Below, one piece after another: positions 1 to 8,979 of a stretch of DNA of 64,000 bases; the first letter of the stretch is position 1, and the number at the start of each line of letters is the position of its first letter. The position numbers and the translations under genes were made by a program. This stretch comes from Candidatus Delongbacteria bacterium (lineage in GTDB: Bacteria > CAIWAD01), in contig JACKCN010000004.1 in NCBI GenBank assembly GCA_020634015.1, positions 333,621 to 397,620 of the forward strand, in the 5' to 3' direction. The notes below the pieces were generated by a model that saw only the letters and a list, made by a program, of their open reading frames with translations, was not told the DNA's origin and ran no database searches.

Positions 1-825
1 GTGGGCCTGATCTTCTCGGGCATCGGCGTCATCGGCATCGCGGCCACCAGTCTCACGGCCATGCTGGTCTCAGGGGAGATCCGCCAGCTGCTGCGTGATC
101 GCCGCATGGAAAGAAAGATCCAGCGCATGAACGGACACACCATTCTCTGCGGTTACGGCCGCATCGGGCGCGAGATCGCCCGCGAATTCCTGCGTGGCCA
201 CCATCCCCTGGTGGTGGTGGACTCCAGCAGGGCCAGCCTGGCCGATGCCCGCGAAGCCGGGCACATGGTCATCGAAGGGGACGCCACCGAGGAGGAAGTC
301 CTGCTGCGCGCCAACGTCGCGCACGCCAAGGGACTGGTGGCGGCGCTCCCGCGCGACAGCGACAATGTCTACATCACGTTGACCGCGCGCGAGTACAATC
401 GCGAGCTGCACATTGCCGCGCGCTCGCTGGATCCGGGCAGCGAACACCGCCTGCTCAAGGCCGGTGCCAACCGCGTGGTCAACCCCTATGTGATCGGCGG
501 CAAGCGCCTGGCCGCCGTGATGCTGCATCCCGAGATCATGGACTTTCTGGACCTGTCCATGCAACAGGACCCCGAAGGGTTCAGTCTGCGCCATCTCACG
601 GTGGGCAGCGGCTCGAAGCTCAAGGACCGCACCCTGGCCGAGCTGGATCTGCGCCGCATCGGCCGGGGCGTGATGGTGCTGGGCATCTCGCGCCCCACGG
701 GCGCGGAACGCAGCATGGTGATCCCCACCGCCGACACGGCCCTCGCCCAGAACGACACCCTGATCCTGCTGGGCAACCAGAGCATGTACCAGGCGCTGGA
801 GGCCGAAGGCATCGTCAGTCGCTGA
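1..825 (+). CDS. K+ channel / TrkA-type RCK protein, 3' part
   Basis: The reading frame is open from the first base, so the true start and the pore lie outside the window. The first ~25 residues look like the last membrane helix of a two-helix potassium channel. A charged linker follows, then an RCK-N Rossmann domain (residues ~45-165) with the nucleotide motif GYGRIG at residues 51-56, and an RCK-C domain (~185-274). Such proteins gate K+ flux in the inner membrane in response to NAD(H) or nucleotides. The family assignment is firm from the motifs. Whether the complete protein has the pore loop cannot be seen. The next gene is on the same strand but has its own promoter. Confidence 0.85.
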   Translation: MGLIFSGIGVIGIAATSLTAMLVSGEIRQLLRDRRMERKIQRMNGHTILCGYGRIGREIAREFLRGHHPLVVVDSSRASLADAREAGHMVIEGDATEEEVLLRANVAHAKGLVAALPRDSDNVYITLTAREYNRELHIAARSLDPGSEHRLLKAGANRVVNPYVIGGKRLAAVMLHPEIMDFLDLSMQQDPEGFSLRHLTVGSGSKLKDRTLAELDLRRIGRGVMVLGISRPTGAERSMVIPTADTALAQNDTLILLGNQSMYQALEAEGIVSR

Positions 826-912
826 ACCCCGGCCGTCACACGACAAGATTCTTTGCCCCACCGAACTTGGCTCCGCGTCCGGAACGGCCTCCACCCTCGT
901 GAGCCGTTTCTA

Positions 913-945
913 TTGATGGACATCCATGAACAATTGTTGTACACT
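913..945 (+). promoter_or_regulatory. sigma70-type promoter with FNR-like half-match for the SQR gene
   Basis: TGGACA (917-922) and TACACT (940-945) are separated by exactly 17 bases and precede the SQR-like gene by about 75 bases. TTGAT-N4-ATCCA at 913-926 matches nine of ten FNR consensus positions and overlaps the -35 box. If real, this placement would favour repression or unconventional activation. The hexamers are seen directly; regulation is inference. Confidence 0.45.
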
Positions 946-1022
946 CCCGTCTGTTCGTTCGTCCCGCACCGTCCGTGCCCGCCAGGCGCGGAACGCCCCC
1001 CCCGGTCGGAAAGGACTCGCCC

Positions 1023-2450
1023 ATGGCCCGCATCGTCATCGTCGGCGCTGGCTTCGCCGGACAGACGGCTGCCCTCTACCTTGGACACCGCCTCGCCCGT
1101 GACCATCAGGTCACCATGATCAACGCCAGCGACCAGTTCTACTTCATCCCCTCCTTCGTCTGGGTCGGTACCGGCCGCATGGCCCCGCACCGCACCCACT
1201 TTCCGCTCGCCGGCGTCTACAAACGCTTCGGCATCCGGCTGGAAGTGGGCCGCGCGGTCGAAGTCAATCCCGTCTCCGGCTGGGTCCGGGTGGAGCGCCA
1301 TGATGCGCCCGATCTGCGTGTGGAGTACGATCAACTGCTGCTGGCCACCGGCCCACGGCTGAACTTCGATGCCACCCCCGGGCTGGGGCCCGGGCGTCAC
1401 AGCCAGTCGATCTGCACCCTGAGCCATGCCGTCGAGGCCAGCCACGCCTACCTGGAAGAAGTGGCGCGTCTGGAGCGCGGCGAGCGCCGGCGCTTCCTGA
1501 TCGGCACCGGTCACCCGGGAGCCACCTGCCAGGGCGCGGCTTTCGAATACATCTGCAACATCCACCGCGACCTGGTGGCCCGCAGGCTGCGCGACCGGGT
1601 GGATCTGCGCTGGCTGAGCAACGAGGCCAAACTGGGCGACTTCGGTATCCAGGGTCTCGAGATGGTCAAGGGTGGCACACGCCTGAGCAGCGAAGAGTTC
1701 ATTGGCGCGGCCTTTCGCGACATGGGCGTGTCATGGCAGGTGCGCACGGGCGTCACCGGGCTGGACGCAGGAGTCGCCCACTGGCGCGACTACGAGGATC
1801 ACGAAGGCGAGACGCCCTTCGATTTCGCGATGCTGATCCCCCAGTTCACCGGGGTTCCGCTGAAGGTCAGCGGGGATGCGGGTGAAGATCTCTCCTCGAC
1901 CCTGCTCAATCCGGCGGGCTTCGTGCTGGTCGACGGCATCTACGGCCTGCCCTGGAGCGAACTCGCGCAGCGCCCCGAGGCCTGGCCCGCCCAGTACCAG
2001 AACCCCACCTGGCGCAACATCCACGCCGCGGGCATCGCCTTTGCGCCTCCGGGTCCGATCTCACGCCCGCATGTCACACCGGGCGGCTTCAGCATCACGG
2101 CCGCGCCTCCGCGCACGGGCATGGTCTCGGGCATCATCGGCCGGCTGGTGGCGCTGAACATCGCCGACAAGCTGCAGACCGGACACAGCCCGCACAGCGA
2201 GCGGATGAGCGAGATGGCCGCGGCCTGCATCGCCAGCATGGGCGACAGCCTCTGGGACGGCTCGGCCGCCACCATCCTGATCCACCCGGTGGTGCCCGAT
2301 CACCGCAAGTTCCCCGACAGCGGCGGGCGCGACCCCTTCGTGACTCACATGGAAATGGGGCTGGCCGGCGCCTGGATGAAACGCCTGATCCACAGCACAT
2401 TCATGCACAAGCTGCAGGGCCGGCCCGGCTGGCGCCTGATACCCGAATAG
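1023..2450 (+). CDS. sulfide:quinone oxidoreductase-like FAD flavoprotein
   Basis: This 475-residue protein belongs to the pyridine nucleotide-disulfide oxidoreductase superfamily and most resembles sulfide:quinone oxidoreductases, which oxidise sulfide at the membrane and reduce quinone. It has the N-terminal FAD motif GAGFAG (8-13), the second FAD motif ATGPRL (~108) and SQR-like cysteines at 131 (SQSICTL) and 169 (GATCQGAAFEYIC, with a second Cys at 178). The C-terminal cysteine expected in classical SQRs is not seen at the usual place, so sulfide oxidation is not certain. The ATG at 1023 was chosen over an upstream frame extension because AAGGA ends seven bases before it. A 38-codon frame follows 12 bases downstream. 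An octaheme sulfur-cycle operon lies at 20-26 kb. Confidence 0.82.
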   Translation: MARIVIVGAGFAGQTAALYLGHRLARDHQVTMINASDQFYFIPSFVWVGTGRMAPHRTHFPLAGVYKRFGIRLEVGRAVEVNPVSGWVRVERHDAPDLRVEYDQLLLATGPRLNFDATPGLGPGRHSQSICTLSHAVEASHAYLEEVARLERGERRRFLIGTGHPGATCQGAAFEYICNIHRDLVARRLRDRVDLRWLSNEAKLGDFGIQGLEMVKGGTRLSSEEFIGAAFRDMGVSWQVRTGVTGLDAGVAHWRDYEDHEGETPFDFAMLIPQFTGVPLKVSGDAGEDLSSTLLNPAGFVLVDGIYGLPWSELAQRPEAWPAQYQNPTWRNIHAAGIAFAPPGPISRPHVTPGGFSITAAPPRTGMVSGIIGRLVALNIADKLQTGHSPHSERMSEMAAACIASMGDSLWDGSAATILIHPVVPDHRKFPDSGGRDPFVTHMEMGLAGAWMKRLIHSTFMHKLQGRPGWRLIPE

Positions 2451-2462
2451 AAAGGCCCCACG

Positions 2463-2579
2463 ATGGAGATCACACCGAAGGACAAGGCGCGCATGCGCAA
2501 TCCCTTCTACCAGCTCTGGCGCTTCGTGGTGCTGAACCTGAAGATCCTCAAGGCCGTGGACCAGCAGAAGCGCAGCTGA
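2463..2579 (+). CDS. small 38-residue basic protein, SQR companion
   Basis: A 38-codon frame starts with ATG 12 bases after the SQR stop, with AAAGG upstream, and ends just before a strong hairpin. The protein begins MEITPKDKARMRNPFYQL, has a short hydrophobic or amphipathic stretch (WRFVVLNLKILKAV) and a basic tail. The tight spacing, the ribosome-binding site and the following terminator suggest it is translated with the SQR. The helix could anchor or tether the flavoprotein at the membrane, but this is inference. I do not recognise the family. Confidence 0.55.
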   Translation: MEITPKDKARMRNPFYQLWRFVVLNLKILKAVDQQKRS

Positions 2580-2599
2580 GACCGGGACCCCGAGACGAA

Positions 2600-2634
2600 A
2601 ATCCCGCGATACCCCATCAGGGCGTCGCGGGATT
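2600..2634. terminator. hairpin between convergent genes
   Basis: A perfect ten-base stem AATCCCGCGA / TCGCGGGATT (2600-2609 and 2625-2634) lies between the plus-strand SQR unit and the minus-strand gene ending at 2660. Read on the minus strand it is followed by a short T-tract, so it is a good terminator for the leftward gene and may serve both. Confidence 0.7.
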
Positions 2635-2659
2635 CCTGTTCCAGGCCGTGTGACAATGG

Positions 2660-3592
2660 CTAGGGCTTGATGCCCAGGGTCAGCATCCAGGTGCGGTCCT
2701 TGTGGTCGTTGAAGGTGCGCACGTACTCGGTCTGGACCACCATCTGGAAGTCGTAGGTGCGCAGCAGCAGCAGGCCGCCGCGCAGGGCCACCTGAAAGCC
2801 ATCGTCGTACTCGAAGTTGCTCGAGAAGAGCTGGGTATCGGAGTTCAGCTTGCGGTGGCGTGCCCAGTGGAAGCCGGCGGCGGCGCCCACGAAGGGGCAG
2901 ATGTCGGCGGGGCGGATCAGCCAGTCGGAGTACAGCAGGGCGGCCGGGCCCTCGCGCCAGGAAGCCATGAAGCCCGCGGTGAAATTGCGTTCCTCGATGC
3001 CCTGGGAAAAGGCACCGGTGAAGCGGCGCGTGTGACCGTCGTAACTGTCGCCAATGGGCCAGAGATAGCCCACCTGCCAGGTGGAGGTGCTGCGCGCATT
3101 GCGCGTGCGCGTGTTCAGACCTTCGTTCTGCATCACCTCGCCGACCCGCGCCAGATCCTGCAGGGGCTTGCGCCGTGCAATGGACTCGGCGGCACGACGC
3201 ATGGCCATGTCCAGGTCCTCGATGGCGGAAAGCGGCATGGAATCGGCCATCAGGTTCTGCTCGCTCTGCACGTCGATCAGGCGCAGCTGCAGAATCAGTT
3301 TCTCGCCCAGCCGGTCGACCCCCACCAGCACCAGCTGCTCCATGTTCTGGGTGCGGGCCTCGTCCACCAGTTCGATCAGCGGGCATTCCAGCATCCAGGA
3401 ATCGGTGCGCAGGTTGCTGACCAGATCCTTGGGACGTTGTTTCTGCAGTTCGTTGATCAGCAGGCTGCGCGACACACGCGCCTCGTCCTCACTGAGTGCG
3501 GCACCACTGAGCGGCGCCACGCCGATGCGCGCCGCCTGGAGCAGCAGCGGGAACAGGATGAACAGGAACGACACTCGCAGCAAGGAAAACAT
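2660..3592 (-). CDS. secreted protein with TolB/FlgO-like N-domain and beta-rich C-domain
   Basis: The predicted protein has 310 residues. The start at 3592 was chosen because it gives a clean signal peptide (MFSLLRVSFLFILFPLLL followed by QAAR). Residues ~20-150 look like the small alpha/beta domain seen in TolB-N, FlgO and LpoB-type proteins: a conserved LLINELQKQ helix, then alternating strands and helices ending LQLRLIDVQSEQ. The C-terminal half has alternating aromatic strands (WQVGYLW, FTAGFMASW, FQVALRGGLLLL) that could be an outer-membrane or periplasmic beta domain. No specific function can be named. It is a single-gene unit bounded by the hairpin at 2600. Confidence 0.7.
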   Translation of the reverse strand: MFSLLRVSFLFILFPLLLQAARIGVAPLSGAALSEDEARVSRSLLINELQKQRPKDLVSNLRTDSWMLECPLIELVDEARTQNMEQLVLVGVDRLGEKLILQLRLIDVQSEQNLMADSMPLSAIEDLDMAMRRAAESIARRKPLQDLARVGEVMQNEGLNTRTRNARSTSTWQVGYLWPIGDSYDGHTRRFTGAFSQGIEERNFTAGFMASWREGPAALLYSDWLIRPADICPFVGAAAGFHWARHRKLNSDTQLFSSNFEYDDGFQVALRGGLLLLRTYDFQMVVQTEYVRTFNDHKDRTWMLTLGIKP

Positions 3593-3667
3593 GTAAGGGC
3601 CTCTCTGACTGGATGCACGACCGCCCAAAGTGGCACGATCAGGGCAGGGTCACAATCACTTTGTCGA

Positions 3668-4639
3668 TCAATGTTCGCCAGTCCGGACCCGCGCGCGTTG
3701 ACACAGGTCACACGCGGCCGTCTGCCAGTCGGGAAAACTGAAGCGGAATCCACTGTCCAGCAGGCGACCGGGGATCACGCGCCGACTCTTGAGCACCAGC
3801 TTGCTTTCGGTGCGCAGCAGCAGCGAACCCAGTTCGATCAGCAAGGCCGGTGCGGGCAGGCCGATGGGCATGCCCCAGGCACGGCGCAGTATGCGCATGA
3901 ATTCCGCATTCGGGAGGGGCTCGGGGGCCGCCAGATTCACGGGCCCTTCCAGCTCCGGGTGTTCGATGATGAAGCGCAAGGCATTCACGAAATCCCGGTC
4001 GTGAATCCACGACACATACTGCCGCCCAGTGCCCGCCGTGCCTCCCAGTCCCAGACGCACCAGGCGCAGCAGCACCGCGAAGACTCCTCCCGGATCGGGG
4101 CTGAGCAGCAGCGAGATCCGCAGCGCCACCCGCCGGGTGTGCGGTGTGTCCGCATCGTTCTGCGCCCCTTCCCAGGCCTTGACCACCTCGACCATGGCAC
4201 GCCACTTGGCGGGCAGGTCGGCTTCGCTGCCGCCGATGAGGCCGCTGGTTTCATCCTGGGCCTTCTCGGTGTGATGCGTGTACAGGGTGGCCGCGCTGGC
4301 CTGCAGCCAGAGCGCGGGCGGGTGGCTGCAGGCGGCGATCGCCTGACCCACCACGCGTGTGCTGTTTACCCGGGACTCCAGGATCAGGCGCTGGTTGGCC
4401 GGTGTATGACGGCAGTCCACACTGCGGCCGGCCAGGTTGATCACCACGTCGGCGCCGTCCAGCTCCTCGGCCCAGTCCCCGAGGGTGCGGGCATCCCAGG
4501 CGACCTGGCGGATACCGGAGGTCAAGGGCTCGGTCCGTGCCTCGCGACCGAGCACGACAACCGAGTGCCCATCCTGGCGGAAGGCTCTGGCCAGCAGAGC
4601 GCCCGCCTGTCCGCTGCCGCCGGGCAAGATGATCTTCAT
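3668..4639 (-). CDS. TIGR01777 family NAD(P)-binding epimerase (YfcH-like)
   Basis: A 323-residue extended short-chain dehydrogenase/epimerase of the YfcH/TIGR01777 type. It has the N-terminal nucleotide motif GGSGQAG, the family's conserved NLAGRSVDCR and NQRLILESRVNSTRVV stretches, QASAATLY in place of the catalytic triad Tyr region, and the C-terminal DUF1731 region with SRRVIPGRLLDSGF and FPDW. The physiological substrate of the family is unknown. GGAGG sits five bases before the ATG. It is separated from the upstream dps-like gene by an intrinsic terminator, so it needs its own promoter. Confidence 0.9.
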   Translation of the reverse strand: MKIILPGGSGQAGALLARAFRQDGHSVVVLGREARTEPLTSGIRQVAWDARTLGDWAEELDGADVVINLAGRSVDCRHTPANQRLILESRVNSTRVVGQAIAACSHPPALWLQASAATLYTHHTEKAQDETSGLIGGSEADLPAKWRAMVEVVKAWEGAQNDADTPHTRRVALRISLLLSPDPGGVFAVLLRLVRLGLGGTAGTGRQYVSWIHDRDFVNALRFIIEHPELEGPVNLAAPEPLPNAEFMRILRRAWGMPIGLPAPALLIELGSLLLRTESKLVLKSRRVIPGRLLDSGFRFSFPDWQTAACDLCQRARVRTGEH

Positions 4640-4660
4640 CGACTCCTCCCTGGATTCCCC

Positions 4661-4703
4661 AAAAAAAGACCCCGTCCGCTTCCTGAAGAAAGCGAACGGG
4701 GTC
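4661..4703 (-). terminator. intrinsic terminator after the dps-like gene
   Basis: On the minus strand a GACCCCGT-rich stem (4668-4703, arms pairing across TTCAG) is followed by seven T residues (4661-4667). It lies 20 bases beyond the stop codon of the dps-like gene. Confidence 0.85.
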
Positions 4704-4723
4704 GGAAACCGTGCGGTTGCGCG

Positions 4724-5170
4724 CTACTCAAGATGGCTGCGCAGCATCCAGGCGTTCTTTTCATGGATCTGCAGGCGCTGGGTCGCCAGATCGGCGCTGG
4801 CCTGATCTCCGATCTTCTCGGCGGCCACGATCACCGCGCGTGCCGCATCGGCCAGCAGGCCCTGATCGGCCACCAGTGTGCGGATCATCTGGGTCGCTTC
4901 GGTGCGGCCCGTGGTTTCCTTGACCCTGCTGAGGGTCGAGAACTCGCTCCAGCTGCCCGGGGCGAAGGCATCCAGTGAACGGATGCGTTCGGCGATGGCA
5001 TCCACGGCCAGAGCCAGATCCGTGTACTGCAGCTCGAAGAGCGTATGCAGGGTGGTGAACATGGGACCGGTCACGTTCCAGTGGAAATTGTGGGTCTTGA
5101 GATACAGGGTGTAGCTGCTGGCCAGCAGCCCGGACAGGGCGCCCACAACCTCTTCATGCGTGTGTTCCAT
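4724..5170 (-). CDS. dps: Dps-family ferritin-like DNA-protection protein
   Basis: A 148-residue Dps/miniferritin. The hallmark THNFHWNVTGPMFTTLH segment carries the ferroxidase histidines, and the following helix (LALAVDAIAERIRSL) carries the acidic ligands. Dps dodecamers oxidise Fe2+ with peroxide, store iron and bind DNA, protecting cells from oxidative damage. The start at 5170 is set by AAAGGAGA seven bases upstream; a longer in-frame start lacks one. It lies 39 bases downstream of the decarboxylase beta gene and ends at an intrinsic terminator, so it could be the last gene of that transcript or have its own promoter. Confidence 0.92.
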   Translation of the reverse strand: MEHTHEEVVGALSGLLASSYTLYLKTHNFHWNVTGPMFTTLHTLFELQYTDLALAVDAIAERIRSLDAFAPGSWSEFSTLSRVKETTGRTEATQMIRTLVADQGLLADAARAVIVAAEKIGDQASADLATQRLQIHEKNAWMLRSHLE

Positions 5171-5209
5171 CGGGAATCTCCTTTGGTTCCGGGGGCGGGT
5201 CTCCCCCAT

Positions 5210-6342
<1,133 letters not shown>

Positions 6343-6346
<4 letters not shown>

Positions 6347-6786
6347 GCGCTCTCTCCGATCTCGGCCAGCGAGGCGCCCTCGAGCACGCTCTCGCCCTGG
6401 GCGACCAGCAGACTGCGTACCACGCCGGCCCGGTCGCTGCGGATCTCGTTCTCCATCTTCATGGCTTCCATGATCATCAGCACGGCGCCGCGGGCCACCG
6501 TATCACCCACCTTGACCTTCAGCTCGAGGATCGTGCCGGGCAGTGGCGACTTGACCAGACCCACACCCTTGGGCGCGCTGGGACTGGACGTGCGCTGGTG
6601 GTGGCTCGAGCTGTCGGGCACCGCCTGTTCGCGCACCAGGCGCGGGGTCTTTTCCTTCAGTTTCTCATCGTGGATCTCGACGGCGTATTCGCTGCCGTTG
6701 ACCAGCACCAGCGCCTGATTGTCCTCGATGGACTGGATCTGCACCTGGTAGCGATTGCCGTGGATGGTGAAATCGAATTTCTTCAT
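6343..6786 (-). CDS. mmdC: biotin carboxyl carrier protein of the decarboxylase
   Basis: The protein has 147 residues: an N-terminal domain of ~45 residues, a Ser/Pro/His-rich flexible linker (~57-75), and a C-terminal biotinyl domain whose EAMKMEN motif places the biotinylated lysine at residue 110. It shuttles the carboxyl group from the carboxyltransferase to the membrane beta subunit. It overlaps the beta gene by four bases and lies 29 bases downstream of the gamma gene. The linker composition is typical of these carriers. Length and motif leave little doubt. Confidence 0.93.
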
Positions 6787-6815
6787 GCGTGGATCATCCT
6801 CGCTGGGGGTTCACT

Positions 6816-7262
6816 TCATGCCTCGTCGGATCCATTGCCGTTCCGCCTCAGGGGCAGACGGGAAGGACGCTGGGGGCGTTGGCCGAAACCACGGATGCCG
6901 TAGATCTTCGAGCTCCATGGGGAATAGGTGGACTGACGCCGTTCGATGGTCAGCACCGTGTTCTCGCGGTCGTGCAGGGCGGAAAAATGCAGGTGCAGGG
7001 CAAGGGCGATCGCGGCGTTGACTTCACCCGACAGATCTTCCTCGACCTGGGCGGCACCCTGCTGGACCCGGTTGACCCGGCTCTTGAGGGCTTTCTGGAA
7101 CAGGGTGAAGATCACGGCCAGGCTGAGCAGCACCAGAAAACAGACCCCGTAGCCGATCAGGCACAGTTCGATGTGTGACAGCTCCAGATTCGAAAAGCTG
7201 ATCTGCAGGTCGCCCAGTCCATTGGGGGCCGCGGATGCCGCCGCGGCGGTTGGCTGCAGCAT
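6816..7262 (-). CDS. mmdD: decarboxylase gamma/delta subunit (OadG family)
   Basis: A 148-residue small membrane-anchor subunit. A single transmembrane helix spans about residues 31-58 (GYGVCFLVLLSLAVIFTLF), followed by a charged cytoplasmic region and the characteristic C-terminal STYSPWSSKIYGIRGF block seen in OadG/MmdD proteins. It assembles the carboxyltransferase with the membrane beta subunit. It sits eight bases after the carboxyltransferase gene and is the second gene of the operon. Confidence 0.85.
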   Translation of the reverse strand: MLQPTAAAASAAPNGLGDLQISFSNLELSHIELCLIGYGVCFLVLLSLAVIFTLFQKALKSRVNRVQQGAAQVEEDLSGEVNAAIALALHLHFSALHDRENTVLTIERRQSTYSPWSSKIYGIRGFGQRPQRPSRLPLRRNGNGSDEA

Positions 7263-7270
7263 GGGACCTC

Positions 7271-8830
7271 CTAGAGGGGAATGTTGCCGTGTTTCTTGGG
7301 CGGGTTGTTGTCCTTCTTGGTGGCCAGCATGCGCAGGGCCCGGATGATCCGGAAACGCGTGTTGCGCGGCTCGATCACGTCGTCGATGAAGCCGTGCTTC
7401 GCCGCGATGTAGGGGTTGGCGAAGAGGTCCTTGTACTCCTGCTCCTTGCCCTGCATGAATTCCTTGCGGGCCGACTCGTCAGCAATCCCGCTGGCTTCGC
7501 GGGCATAGAGCACTTCCACCGCACCCTTGGGACCCATCACGGCGATCTCGGCCGCGGGCCAGGCGTAGTTGATGTCGCCGCGCAGGTGCTTGGAACTCAT
7601 CACATCGTAGGCACCGCCGTAAGCCTTGCGCAGGATCACGGTGACCTTGGGCACGGTGGCTTCGCCGTAGGCGAACAGCAGTTTGGCTCCGTGCACGATG
7701 ATCCCGCCATACTCCTGGGCCGTGCCGGGCAGGAAGCCGGGCACATCCACGAGGGTCAGCAGCGGAATGTTGAAGGCGTCGCAGAAGCGCACGAAACGGG
7801 CCGCCTTGCGCGAGCTGTTGATGTCCAGCACACCGGCCAGATAGTTGGGCTGGTTGGCCACGATGCCCACGGGCATGCCGTTGAACTTGGCGAAGCCGGT
7901 GACGATGTTCATCGCGAAGTAGCGATGCACTTCCAGGAATTCGTGATCGTCGGCGATGGCCAGGATCACATCCTTGACATCGTAGGGCTTGTTGGGATTG
8001 TCGGGAATGATCGTGTTCAGCGAGTCTTCCAGCCGGTCGATCGGGTCGTGACACTCGTGCAGGGGCGGGTCTTCCAGGTTGTTCTGGGGCATGTAGCTCA
8101 GCAGCTTGCGAATCAGCTGCAGGCCTTCCTGCTCGCTGTCGACGATCATGTGGGTCACCCCACTGCGTGACGCATGCACCTGGGCTCCACCCAGGTCTTC
8201 TTCGTTGACATCCTCGCCGGTCACGGTCTTGACCACCTTGGGACCGGTCACGAACATGTAGCTGGTGCCCTTGCTCATGATGGTGAAGTCGGTCAGCGCC
8301 GGGCTGTACACGGCACCGCCCGCGCAGGGGCCGAAGATCGCGCTGATCTGGGGCACCGTGCCGCTGGCCATGATGTTGCGCTGGAAGATCTCGGCATATC
8401 CGCCCAGACTCATCACGCCTTCCTGGATGCGCGCGCCGCCGCTGTCGTTGAGGCCGATGATCGGACAGCCGATCTTCATCGCCTTGTCCATGACCTTGCA
8501 GATCTTGTTGGCGAAGGTCTCGGACAGGCTGCCGCCGAAGACCGTGAAGTCCATGGCGTACACGCAGACCAGGCGCCCGTCGATGGTACCGTAGCCACAG
8601 ACGACCCCGTCGGCCAGGTAACTCTGCTTTTCCATGCCGAAGTCCGTGCAGCGATGGGTCACGAACATGTCGTGCTCCTCGAAACTGCCTTCGTCCAGCA
8701 GCATGTCAATCCGCTCGCGGGCGGTCAGCTTCCCCCGCGAATGTTGTTTGGCGATGCGCTCTTCTCCGCCTCCGAGGCGGGCTTGCTGGCGCTTCTCCAT
8801 CAGTTCACGAATGCGTTCGTCGATGTTCAT
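7271..8830 (-). CDS. mmdA: methylmalonyl-CoA decarboxylase alpha / propionyl-CoA carboxylase beta-type carboxyltransferase
   Basis: The protein has 519 residues and the two crotonase-like halves of acyl-CoA carboxyltransferases: the acyl-CoA binding half with LNDSGGARIQEGV and GPCAGGAVYSPAL, and the carboxybiotin half with VDVPGFLPGTAQEYGGII and KAYGGAYDVM. It transfers CO2 from (S)-methylmalonyl-CoA to biotin. With the next three genes it forms a Na+-translocating methylmalonyl-CoA decarboxylase, which conserves energy in propionate-forming metabolism. No biotin carboxylase gene is adjacent, which favours the decarboxylase direction. The ATG at 8830 is preceded by GGAG at a five-base spacing; a GTG two codons upstream is possible. 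Confidence 0.93.
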   Translation of the reverse strand: MNIDERIRELMEKRQQARLGGGEERIAKQHSRGKLTARERIDMLLDEGSFEEHDMFVTHRCTDFGMEKQSYLADGVVCGYGTIDGRLVCVYAMDFTVFGGSLSETFANKICKVMDKAMKIGCPIIGLNDSGGARIQEGVMSLGGYAEIFQRNIMASGTVPQISAIFGPCAGGAVYSPALTDFTIMSKGTSYMFVTGPKVVKTVTGEDVNEEDLGGAQVHASRSGVTHMIVDSEQEGLQLIRKLLSYMPQNNLEDPPLHECHDPIDRLEDSLNTIIPDNPNKPYDVKDVILAIADDHEFLEVHRYFAMNIVTGFAKFNGMPVGIVANQPNYLAGVLDINSSRKAARFVRFCDAFNIPLLTLVDVPGFLPGTAQEYGGIIVHGAKLLFAYGEATVPKVTVILRKAYGGAYDVMSSKHLRGDINYAWPAAEIAVMGPKGAVEVLYAREASGIADESARKEFMQGKEQEYKDLFANPYIAAKHGFIDDVIEPRNTRFRIIRALRMLATKKDNNPPKKHGNIPL

Positions 8831-8979
8831 CTCCACTCCGGGATTGAATTTCGCCTTCGATCCATATGCGAAGAAACCGGCCAGGGGACCGGTTCCGAAG
8901 GCAGTGCAACATGTTCAGGGGAAGGCACCGACTTGTTGATGTTAATCAATTCACAAGTCGAAAGCGCTGCATTCTGCTG

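Noticed and set aside
70..894. Long minus-strand frame opposite the K+ channel gene
   Set aside because: Antisense shadow of a GC-rich gene; the plus-strand RCK motifs are unambiguous.
2702..4978. 758-codon plus-strand frame
   Set aside because: It spans antisense to three recognised minus-strand genes and two terminators and has His/Gln/Gly-rich shadow composition.
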